A stretch of 64,000 bases of DNA from an uncultured bacterium (GTDB taxonomy: Bacteria > Verrucomicrobiota > Lentisphaeria > Victivallales > UBA1829), in the NCBI GenBank assembly GCA_902762495.1, contig CACWOL010000012.1, positions 1 through 64,000 of the forward strand. The letters run 5' to 3'. Shown piece by piece: positions 42,928 to 50,409 of this stretch; position 1 is the stretch's first letter; every line of letters begins with the position of its first letter. Below the pieces are notes generated by a model. The model saw only the letters and a list, made by a program, of their open reading frames with translations, made no database searches and was not told the DNA's origin. The position numbers and the translations under genes were made by a program.

Positions 42928-43785
42928 ATGGACGCCGCCGGGGATTCCGCATTGCGCATCAAGCCGGGCTCGCCGCCTCCTTCGCTGGCGGGGATCCGGT
43001 GCGTGATGATGGACCTCGACGGCACGATCTACGAGGGCGACATGCTGTATCCGACGTCGCTGCCGTTCTTCGATGCGCTCACCAGGCACGGCGTCGCCTG
43101 GGGCTTCGTCACAAACAACACGTCGCGGAGCATCGACTCCTACATCGAACGCCTCCGCGGCATGGGCGTCCCGCTCTCCGGGCGGGAACAGATCGTGACC
43201 CCGGTCCTGAGTGTCGCCGATGCCCTCCGAACGGAGTTTCCCTCCTTCAAACGCCTCTTCCTGCTCGGCACGGAGGATTTCCGGCAGGAAATGCGGTCCC
43301 TCGGTTTTGAGGAGGCCGACGATTCGCCGGACGACCGTCCCGATGCCGTCATCACGGCTTTCGACAAGTCGTTGAACTACGACCGGCTCTGCCGCGCCGC
43401 CTGGTGGATCAGAAACGGCGTTCCCTGGTTCGCAACGCATCCCGACGTGTTCTGTCCCACCACCGAGCGCACCTGGCTTGTGGACTGCGGCGCGATTACG
43501 GCGTGCCTGGAGACCGCCACTGGCGTTTCGTGCTGGCGCATCTTCGGAAAACCCAATCCCGACATGCTCCGGGTGATGATGAAACGCCTCGGTCTGCACC
43601 CCTCCGAGCTCCTCATGGCGGGCGATCGTGAGCACACCGACATCGAATCCGGCATCCGCGCCGGAGCCCGTACCCTGCGCATTTCCACGGGCGTTGGCGG
43701 AGGCACCTCGGAGACTCGCGCGGATTACTGCTGCGCCGACCTTGGCATCTTCCGCAGAGCGCTCTTCCCGGAAGACGCCGTCTGA
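42928..43785 (+). CDS. NagD-like HAD-superfamily phosphatase
   Basis: 285 residues from ATG 42928, five bases after the glmS stop. HAD motifs: MMDLDGTIYEG (nucleophile Asp29, acid Asp31), FVTNNTS (motif II), then the type IIA cap region (DRPDAVITAFDKSLNYDRL, FATHPD), IFGKPNPDMLRVM (motif III Lys) and MAGDREHTDIESGIRAG (motif IV). This is the NagD/4-nitrophenylphosphatase class. Position in the glmM-glmS operon suggests a phospho-sugar or nucleotide linked to amino-sugar metabolism; this is inferred only. Confidence 0.88.
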   Translation: MDAAGDSALRIKPGSPPPSLAGIRCVMMDLDGTIYEGDMLYPTSLPFFDALTRHGVAWGFVTNNTSRSIDSYIERLRGMGVPLSGREQIVTPVLSVADALRTEFPSFKRLFLLGTEDFRQEMRSLGFEEADDSPDDRPDAVITAFDKSLNYDRLCRAAWWIRNGVPWFATHPDVFCPTTERTWLVDCGAITACLETATGVSCWRIFGKPNPDMLRVMMKRLGLHPSELLMAGDREHTDIESGIRAGARTLRISTGVGGGTSETRADYCCADLGIFRRALFPEDAV

Positions 43786-44182
43786 TCCGCGCTTGATATT
43801 CAGTTGAGGATCCCCGCGTTCCGTTTCCGTTATCCGGAACGTCGGACAAATGCTGTTTTTTTTCAGTATTCCGACTTGTGAATCGTTTTTGTCTTTTGTT
43901 GTTTTTAGACATGATTATGATTGACTTTTTCGCATCGGAAATCGGCATCTTTTTCGATTCGTCTTTCAAAAGGGCAAAACGTCATTTAGGAACATTTTTT
44001 CGAAAAATGCTTTAAAACCAAAAGAAAACGTTAAAAAACAGGACGATTTTTCTCAAAAAGTAACATTTCGCGCTTGAAAACGGGAAAATGAGTACTATAT
44101 TTTAGAATTGCCGATGCAGTCCCGTGTCCTGACGGAACGCTCAACATTGATTTTTAACTCAAAAATGATAAAGGTTTAGAAC
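43786..44182. other. AT-rich intergenic region with hairpins and the secG promoter
   Basis: 397 bases without a convincing gene. Hairpin CGTTCCG (43817-43823) with CGGAACG (43835-43841) is followed at once by GTCGGA (43841-43846) with TCCGAC (43870-43875), whose loop holds T8; together they may terminate the glm operon. A CATTTTT/AAAAATG hairpin lies at about 44000-44016. The right end carries the secG promoter (44071-44101). The middle shows no recognisable RNA family. Confidence 0.5.
44071..44101 (+). promoter_or_regulatory. Promoter of secG
   Basis: CGC, TTGAAA (44074-44079), 16-base spacer, TATATT (44096-44101). Confidence 0.7.
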
Positions 44183-44575
44183 ATGTCGACTTTTGCGACG
44201 ATCCTCAACACGCTTGTCGTGATTCTGGCGGTACTTCTCATCGCCCTCATTCTTGTGCAGCCGTCGAAGAGCGGCGGCGGCTTCGGTTCCGCGTTCGGCG
44301 GTCTCGGCGAAAGCGTCTTCGGCGCGCAGGCCATGAGCCATCTTTCCAAGCTCACCGTCTGGTGTATTTCCATCTTCTTTCTCCTCACGCTTGCCTCCGC
44401 CATCGTCGCCGGCCATATGAAGACGGCCGACTCCAGCGTGGTCGAAGAATCGTCCGTCGTGATGGGCGCTTCCGAAGCTGAAAAGCCTGCCGCGGAGGCC
44501 GCTGCCGAAGCGGCGAAACCCGCTGAAACGGCTGTCGCTGCCGAGGAGAAAACCGCCTCGGAGACGCAGAACTGA
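44183..44575 (+). CDS. secG: Preprotein translocase subunit SecG
   Basis: 130 residues. Two membrane helices (about 5-24 and 58-77) flank the SecG signature loop LVQPSKSGGGFGSAFGG. The C-terminal ~45 residues are Ala/Glu-rich and probably disordered, a frequent extension in this family. SecG assists SecYEG-dependent export. It has its own promoter and precedes the pilus-type operon, whose proteins all need Sec export or insertion. Confidence 0.93.
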   Translation: MSTFATILNTLVVILAVLLIALILVQPSKSGGGFGSAFGGLGESVFGAQAMSHLSKLTVWCISIFFLLTLASAIVAGHMKTADSSVVEESSVVMGASEAEKPAAEAAAEAAKPAETAVAAEEKTASETQN

Positions 44576-44635
44576 ACTTGAACGGAGCAAAAAGTTCCGA
44601 GATTAACGAAAATAATCCGAATTTTTGGAGAAACA

Positions 44636-44667
44636 CGCTTGAAAGAATTGGAAAACAAGAGTATTTT
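44636..44667 (+). promoter_or_regulatory. Promoter of the pilus/secretin operon
   Basis: CGC, TTGAAA (44639-44644), 17-base spacer, TATTTT (44662-44667), the same form as the hppA promoter. No terminator-like hairpin is seen between the following genes until 55939, so the operon probably spans 44730-55917. Confidence 0.68.
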
Positions 44668-44729
44668 CTATTCATTGACGTGTGAGTTCTCTTTATAAAA
44701 AGCAACAAACCACGAAGAGGTCTGGAATC

Positions 44730-45581
44730 ATGAAAAAACTTCTCATCGCGCTTTTCGCGGCCGCGGCAGTTACCGTTTCCGCTCAGACCGCCCGCTCCGG
44801 CAGCTGGGCGATTGAGTTCCCCAAAGACGGGAAGTCCGTCAATGTCTCCCAGACTTTCACCCCGTTCTTCAAGATCGAAAACGAGGAACGTGTGATCGAT
44901 ATGCGCCTGAACGAGCGCGACATGAACAATGCCAAGCACTGGCTCTGCGTTGATGTCGCCTTCTCCACGAATGCGCCCAAATCCGCTGCTCAGTGGCCGA
45001 AATGGCTTGACAACGTCGAGGTCGAAATCAACGTGTTCGTTCCTGCGACGGATGCCCGCGGCACCATCGGCGGTGTCGTGTTCGGCGGCAAGCAGACGCT
45101 TGCCTCGCTCCAGGCCAACGACGGACGCCATTTCGTCCGCATGATGATCCCGCCCGAGGTCATTTACCGTTATTTCGCGATCGAAGGCACGACCGGCGAT
45201 CTCTCGAAGGATTACAGCAAGATCACCTCCGAACTCAAAAAGATGGCCGGCGATCTTCCCGTGATGGCTGCCATTTCCTATGGCGGACGCACCGTTTACG
45301 GCTTCCAGTCCTGCGGCAAGGAAATCTTCTCCCGTCTCGACAAGGCCCAGGGCAGCAACCGCGCCGCGAAGCTGTTCTACACCTATCTGAAGCCGGAAGG
45401 AGACAACACCTCCCCCACGCTCGCCTCCACGTCGAAACTCTTCACCTACATCAATCAGAACAAGTTCAATCCTCAGACCTTCAAATATATGCCGGATGAA
45501 TTGCTTCCCGTTTCGAAAACCCCGTTCGCATGGGTTCTCTTCGACCGGTTTGAACCTATCAAAGAATCCGCGGGGAAATAA
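44730..45581 (+). CDS. Secreted protein heading the pilus operon (Amuc_1102-like position)
   Basis: 283 residues from ATG 44730 (GAAGAGG at 44714-44720), beginning with a signal peptide KKLLIALFAAAAVTVSAQ. The mature protein has no lipobox, no membrane helix and no motif I can name; it looks like a single mixed alpha/beta domain (VDVAFSTNAP, VEVEINVFVPATD, VVFGGKQTL, VMAAISYGGRTVYGF). It precedes PilM by 3 bases. In Akkermansia the pilus cluster Amuc_1098-1102 also has a secreted protein of unknown role next to PilM, and I infer this is its counterpart on position rather than sequence. Confidence 0.6.
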   Translation: MKKLLIALFAAAAVTVSAQTARSGSWAIEFPKDGKSVNVSQTFTPFFKIENEERVIDMRLNERDMNNAKHWLCVDVAFSTNAPKSAAQWPKWLDNVEVEINVFVPATDARGTIGGVVFGGKQTLASLQANDGRHFVRMMIPPEVIYRYFAIEGTTGDLSKDYSKITSELKKMAGDLPVMAAISYGGRTVYGFQSCGKEIFSRLDKAQGSNRAAKLFYTYLKPEGDNTSPTLASTSKLFTYINQNKFNPQTFKYMPDELLPVSKTPFAWVLFDRFEPIKESAGK

Positions 45582-45584
45582 CCG

Positions 45585-47480
45585 ATGGCACAGCAAAACT
45601 TAATCCTCTGCATCGACATTGGCGGCGACAGCATCAAGGCCGCCGAATTCTCGTATGTTCCCGGGCAGAGTCTGACCCTGGAGCGTTTCGCATATACGGA
45701 ATACGAGTTCTCCTCCGACGAGCCGTCCGAGGACGTGGTCCTCAAAACTCTGACCGACGTCATCAAGACGAATGGATTCTCCGCCCGCGACGTCTATGTC
45801 TCCCTTTCCGGCAAGAACGCCTTCGTCCGCTTCGTCAAGATCCCCGCGATGACCACGGACAAGGACAAGATCCAGGAGATCATCTCCTACGAAGCCCAGC
45901 AGGCCATCCCGTTCTCCTCGGACGAGGTCGTGTGGGATTCCCAGCTCCTCCAGCCCACGGCGGACGCCGACGGCAGCGAAATCGACGCCATGATCGTCAT
46001 CGTGAAGAAGCAGGAAGTCTCCCGCATCTCCGAACTCGTGGAAAAGCTCGGCAAGCGCATCGTCCTGATCGAAGTCGCCGGCACCTCCTGTTACAACAGC
46101 GCACGCGCGAACAACGTCGGCGCCAATGAATGCCAGATGATCCTTGACATCGGCGGACGCTGCTCCACGCTTATCTTCCTCGACGGTTCCCGTTTCTTCG
46201 TCCGCACCATTCCGATCGCGGGCGACACCATCACCCAGCAGATCGCCAAGGAATTCAATATCTCCTACGCCGATGCGGAAGAGATGAAGCGCAAGCACGG
46301 TTATGTCTCCCTCGGCGGCGCCTATGAGGAATCCGATTCGGAAGTCGCCTCCGCGGTCTCCAAGATCGTCCGCAACGTCATGACCCGCCTGCACGGCGAG
46401 ATCAACCGTTCCATCAATGTCTACCGCGCCACGCAGAAGGGCCGCAAGCCGGAAAAACTCTTCCTCGCCGGCGGCACCTCCATTCTCCCGTATGCTCCGC
46501 GGTTCTTCTCCGAGAAACTCCGGATCCCGGTCGAATACCTGAACCCGTTCCAGGTCGTCGGCATCGGCCCGGCGGTCGACCAGCAGGTCCTCTCCGAGGT
46601 CGCCCACCTGTACGCGGAAACCATCGGTCTGGCGCTTCGCCGCATCGGCACGTCGCCCGTCGAGATTTCCCTGATTCCCGATTACATCCGCAAGCAGAAC
46701 GAATTCCGTTCGAAGCGCCCGTTCTTCTTCGCGTCGGCGGTCGTCGTGCTGCTCTTTTTCGGCATCACGCTCTGGACTATGTCGCAGCAGGCCGAGAACA
46801 TCGCGGAAAAGAGCGATCAGTTCAGTTCCTACGTCTCCCAGCGCGAGGCGATCCAGAAACGCGTGAAGGACGCCAGCAACAAGCTTACCGCGGCAATCGG
46901 CGAGTTCGACGAGGCTGTCGACCTCCTGAAGAAGCGCAATAACCTCATCGCGTTCTATTCGCTCATCCGCTCCTGCATCCCGGACAACGTCTGGCTCACC
47001 GATTTCTCGATCTCGAACGCGCCCAGCGCCCAGATCAAGAGCGCCACCAACGCCGCGAACCTCAATAACCCGGAAACGGCCCAGAACGGCGGCGGACAGC
47101 TTTCGATGAACATGCCCGAGGAGGAAGAAGAGCAGGCGAACAACCCGACCACCGAGAATAACGCCCTGACTTGGATCAATATGGTTGCCTACGTCATCTG
47201 TGAAAAGAACGACACCTGGCTGAACGACCGCAGCGCCGCCATCAACAACATCACCTCGAAAATGAAGGAAAACAGCAGCATTTTCAAGGCGAAGGACGAA
47301 GAGATCAAGATCGTGTACGATGAAGGCCGCGATATCTGCGACCATCTTACCATCCGTAAATTCCTGCTTGCGGTCGAACTGAAGAATCCTATCGATTCGC
47401 CGGAACTTGAGAAGGCGCTCGCCAAAAAGCTTTCACCCATTCCGTCCGAAGACGATGACGAGGAGGAAGAAGAAAAATGA
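45585..47480 (+). CDS. pilM: PilM-PilN fusion, type IV pilus-type inner-membrane assembly protein
   Basis: 631 residues. Residues 1-~370 are the PilM actin-like ATPase: LCIDIGGDSIKAAEF (phosphate 1), YVSLSGKNAFVRFVKIP, EIISYEAQQAIPF, ILDIGGRCSTLIFLDG (phosphate 2), RSINVYRA and LFLAGGTSILPY (adenosine). A membrane helix follows at ~380-398 (FFFASAVVVLLFFGITLW), then a coiled coil and a PilN-like ferredoxin-fold region (IRSCIPDNVWLTDFSI). In Pseudomonas PilM and PilN are separate proteins that bind each other; here they are one chain. The acidic tail (DDDEEEEEK) overlaps the next start by 4 bases. Confidence 0.88.
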   Translation: MAQQNLILCIDIGGDSIKAAEFSYVPGQSLTLERFAYTEYEFSSDEPSEDVVLKTLTDVIKTNGFSARDVYVSLSGKNAFVRFVKIPAMTTDKDKIQEIISYEAQQAIPFSSDEVVWDSQLLQPTADADGSEIDAMIVIVKKQEVSRISELVEKLGKRIVLIEVAGTSCYNSARANNVGANECQMILDIGGRCSTLIFLDGSRFFVRTIPIAGDTITQQIAKEFNISYADAEEMKRKHGYVSLGGAYEESDSEVASAVSKIVRNVMTRLHGEINRSINVYRATQKGRKPEKLFLAGGTSILPYAPRFFSEKLRIPVEYLNPFQVVGIGPAVDQQVLSEVAHLYAETIGLALRRIGTSPVEISLIPDYIRKQNEFRSKRPFFFASAVVVLLFFGITLWTMSQQAENIAEKSDQFSSYVSQREAIQKRVKDASNKLTAAIGEFDEAVDLLKKRNNLIAFYSLIRSCIPDNVWLTDFSISNAPSAQIKSATNAANLNNPETAQNGGGQLSMNMPEEEEEQANNPTTENNALTWINMVAYVICEKNDTWLNDRSAAINNITSKMKENSSIFKAKDEEIKIVYDEGRDICDHLTIRKFLLAVELKNPIDSPELEKALAKKLSPIPSEDDDEEEEEK

Positions 47481-49144
47481 AACAGTTTATCCTGAAAAAT
47501 ATCGTCCTCGTGGCCATTTTGGCCCTTACGCTTGTCGGCAGCATTGTCCTTTTGTTCCTCTGCGCGGGCAAGAGGCAGACGATCGCAGAGTCCATGGCGA
47601 CCATCGAGGAAAATGCCCGGACCATCGAATCCATTGATTCCGCCCGCAAACCCAACAGCGTCGCGGAGAGCGAAACAAGGATCAAGGCCGATACCGAGAC
47701 GCTGGCGAAGAAAAACATCCAGATATATCGTCATTTCGGCAAGCCCTACCGTCCGGCTCTGCTCAAGCTTCTGAAGAACATCGCATCTCCGGCCGAACTC
47801 AAGACCGAGCTGCCCCTTGATTCGTCCCTGGTCGCCAAGCCGAAACCGGCCCCCGCACCGGACGAAGACGATGACGAGGATGAGGACGAGGAAGAAAAGA
47901 CGGTCGCGGAAACCAAGCCTGCGTCCGCCGAGGCCCCGACCGACGAGGAAAAGGCGGTGTTCGAGTGCGAGCTCGAATCTGGCACCAACATGGTCAAGTA
48001 TGATAAAGACGACCTCGAAAAGAAACACCCCCTCAAAGTCACGCGCGTGGTCCTGGCCTGGGACGAGGACGCCCTCCGCGCCAAGCTCGCCGAGATCTAT
48101 GCCGAAGTCCATCAGGATGCGGAATCCGACGATACGTTCGTGATCCCCGACACGATCCAGTCCGAACGCGCCCAGCTCTTCGAAAAGCTGTTCAACGCGA
48201 TCATTGAGGCCCCGGAAGCGGTCGATCCCGCACGCGCCGAGGATTTCCGCAAGGCCGCCGCCGCGAAGTTCGCGCAGGCGTTCGCCATCTTCCGTGACGA
48301 CGTTCAGGATCTCACGCTTGAGAACGTGACCGACAGAGTCGCGCACGAACTCTTCCTCGATGCCCTCGGTCTTCCGCGCCTGATGCGTCAGCGCGACTGC
48401 AAGAACTACATCGACTACCTTTACGAAAAATATCTTTCCTCCGACATCATCCCCGGCCTCCCCGAAGATGATTCGCTCGAGAAGGAACGCTACGTCCAGG
48501 ATTTCATCTACGGCAAGAACCTGAACCGTCAGGCGCTCCCCGTGCCTGAAATGGTGATCCCGATCATCCGCAACTTCCAGATCAAGGAAGACCTCTTCCG
48601 CAGGATGAAGGACGCCGGGATCGGCAAATTGAACACCATGAATGCGGGTGCCTTCTATGGTACCACTCTGGACAGTGACGCCGAAGGGCCCATTCTCTCC
48701 TTCACTTACACGCTGGAGATGACCGCTTCCATGGACGCGATCGACGCCTTCATCAATTCCCTCCAGAGTGCGTACAAGACCGACCGCGTATACGTCATCA
48801 ACGACATCAAGTTCTCCGCTCCCTACGAAGACCTGATCATAGCCAACGATACCGTTGCCGGCCATGTCGACAGCATCAATAACGGGATTTCGACGACGGT
48901 CCGCCGCGCAGCCGGAGCTGATTCGGCTATCCCGGGAGCTCCTCCCGTCGCCGCCAACGCCAATAATGCTGCGGACGCCGATCCGCAGGCCGCCGCGACG
49001 CTGACCTACAGCACCTATGAACTTACCGACCCGCACCACCCCGAATACGGCAAGACCCTGATCGGCGAAACCCGGGACGAGATCAAATGCACGATCGTTG
49101 TGAATTACCTGTTCTATCGTGCTGATAACATCACCCCCCAATGA
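47477..49144 (+). CDS. PilO-like membrane protein of the pilus operon (Amuc_1100-like position)
   Basis: 555 residues. One N-terminal membrane helix (about 9-30), a coiled coil (ESMATIEENARTIESI to ~80), an acidic low-complexity insert (DEDDDEDEDEEE, ~131-142), a helical domain, and a C-terminal alpha/beta domain (ILSFTYTLEMTASMDAIDAFINSL, VYVINDIKFS). This is the layout of PilO: helix, coiled coil, ferredoxin fold. The order PilM then this gene matches Amuc_1101 then Amuc_1100 in Akkermansia, but it is much longer than the ~320-residue Amuc_1100. It should form the periplasmic alignment complex with PilM-PilN. Confidence 0.7.
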   Translation: MKQFILKNIVLVAILALTLVGSIVLLFLCAGKRQTIAESMATIEENARTIESIDSARKPNSVAESETRIKADTETLAKKNIQIYRHFGKPYRPALLKLLKNIASPAELKTELPLDSSLVAKPKPAPAPDEDDDEDEDEEEKTVAETKPASAEAPTDEEKAVFECELESGTNMVKYDKDDLEKKHPLKVTRVVLAWDEDALRAKLAEIYAEVHQDAESDDTFVIPDTIQSERAQLFEKLFNAIIEAPEAVDPARAEDFRKAAAAKFAQAFAIFRDDVQDLTLENVTDRVAHELFLDALGLPRLMRQRDCKNYIDYLYEKYLSSDIIPGLPEDDSLEKERYVQDFIYGKNLNRQALPVPEMVIPIIRNFQIKEDLFRRMKDAGIGKLNTMNAGAFYGTTLDSDAEGPILSFTYTLEMTASMDAIDAFINSLQSAYKTDRVYVINDIKFSAPYEDLIIANDTVAGHVDSINNGISTTVRRAAGADSAIPGAPPVAANANNAADADPQAAATLTYSTYELTDPHHPEYGKTLIGETRDEIKCTIVVNYLFYRADNITPQ

Positions 49145-49159
49145 TGGAGCAGTCCTGAC

Positions 49160-50350
49160 ATGAAAAAATTTCTTTACGCGCATTACGAAAAAATCATTTT
49201 AGCGATTCTGCTTATCGTTTTTACGGCTCTGCTTTACTATCAGCTGGTGTTTATCCAGCGGGCACAGAATCAGGAAGTCTCCATCAAGGTCAATCGTGTT
49301 GAGCCGCCCTCCGACTATGAATCCATTGACTTTTCCACCGGTCCCAAGTATAAGATGGAGACCATCTTCTCCGATTGGAACACGATCGCGGACGTCGAGG
49401 ATACTGTGAACAAAACGCAGATGATGGCGCCGTACCCCATGGCCGAATGCGTTTACTGCCACGCCCTCATCCCCGCCGATTCCTATCCGGCGATCGGCGA
49501 GACGAAGAACGGCAAATGCCCCGCCTGCGGCAAGGCTCTCGCGCCCCGCATCAAGGTCGAGGAAGACGAACTCGCCGGCAAGGCCGACCTGAACGGCAAC
49601 GGCGTCCCCGACGACTGGGAAAAGGAACACAACATTTCCTCCGAGTATATGCAGCCCGAATCCGACGAGGACAGCGACGGTTTCACGCTGGTTCAGGAAT
49701 ACAAGGCGAAGACCGATCCCACCGATCCGCTCAGCCATCCGAAATATATCACGCAGGTCTTCGTTGACGCCATCAGCCAGCAGCGCTTCACCGGTCTGGA
49801 ACTCGTTTCCGTCGACAGGTCGAAGAGCGACAAGAAAGACTGGCAGGCCACGTTCAACGTCGTACGCAACAACAGAAAACGCTCCGAATTCGTCCGCATC
49901 GACGTCGGTACGTTCAAGAACAATAACGTCGACTTCAGCGTCGTGGACATCGAGATCGACGACAAGACGCAGGATCCGATCGTTTATATCCAGCGCGTCG
50001 GCAAAGTCGAACGCATCGCCTGCCGTCCCAAGCAGCCCGTCTACGATCCCGCGCCCCGCGTGAGATTCCTCAACGCCCTGTTCGACCGCACGTTCATCTC
50101 CTCGGTCGGCGCCAACTTCACGCTCGGCACCGAAAAGACCGGCGAAGAACGCTACAAGGTCGTGTCCGCCGATCCGTCCACGAAGGAAGTCGTCGTCGAA
50201 TCCATCGGCGATAATCCCGAGACCTTCAAGCTTCAGCCCGCTCCGAAGGAAAAGGCTTCCGCCTCGGATACCCGCAGAACCCTTCCGCCCGGTGCTCCGC
50301 CCACCTCGACCCGGAGAGACGACTCGCCTTTCCTCCAGAGACAGAGATAA
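49160..50350 (+). CDS. Pilus-operon bitopic protein with zinc-ribbon and calcium-type loops (Amuc_1099-like position)
   Basis: 396 residues. A membrane helix (~12-30) is followed by a periplasmic part. Four cysteines in two CxxC pairs (Cys97, Cys100, Cys120, Cys123; CVYC and CPAC) form a zinc-ribbon or rubredoxin-like knuckle. Next come two acidic loops like thrombospondin-type-3/dockerin calcium sites, DLNGNGVPDDWE (143-154) and DEDSDGFTLVQE (169-180), the latter followed by TDPTDP. The remainder contains beta-rich segments (FVRIDVGTFKNNNVDFSVVDIEI) and a Pro/Arg-rich tail. It may occupy the PilP or connector role between the inner-membrane complex and the secretins; that is inference from gene order. 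Confidence 0.65.
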   Translation: MKKFLYAHYEKIILAILLIVFTALLYYQLVFIQRAQNQEVSIKVNRVEPPSDYESIDFSTGPKYKMETIFSDWNTIADVEDTVNKTQMMAPYPMAECVYCHALIPADSYPAIGETKNGKCPACGKALAPRIKVEEDELAGKADLNGNGVPDDWEKEHNISSEYMQPESDEDSDGFTLVQEYKAKTDPTDPLSHPKYITQVFVDAISQQRFTGLELVSVDRSKSDKKDWQATFNVVRNNRKRSEFVRIDVGTFKNNNVDFSVVDIEIDDKTQDPIVYIQRVGKVERIACRPKQPVYDPAPRVRFLNALFDRTFISSVGANFTLGTEKTGEERYKVVSADPSTKEVVVESIGDNPETFKLQPAPKEKASASDTRRTLPPGAPPTSTRRDDSPFLQRQR

Positions 50351-50409
50351 CCCGATAACCCGTTGATACATAATCAATATTTCAAAATAAAACAACCAAG
50401 GATGAGACA

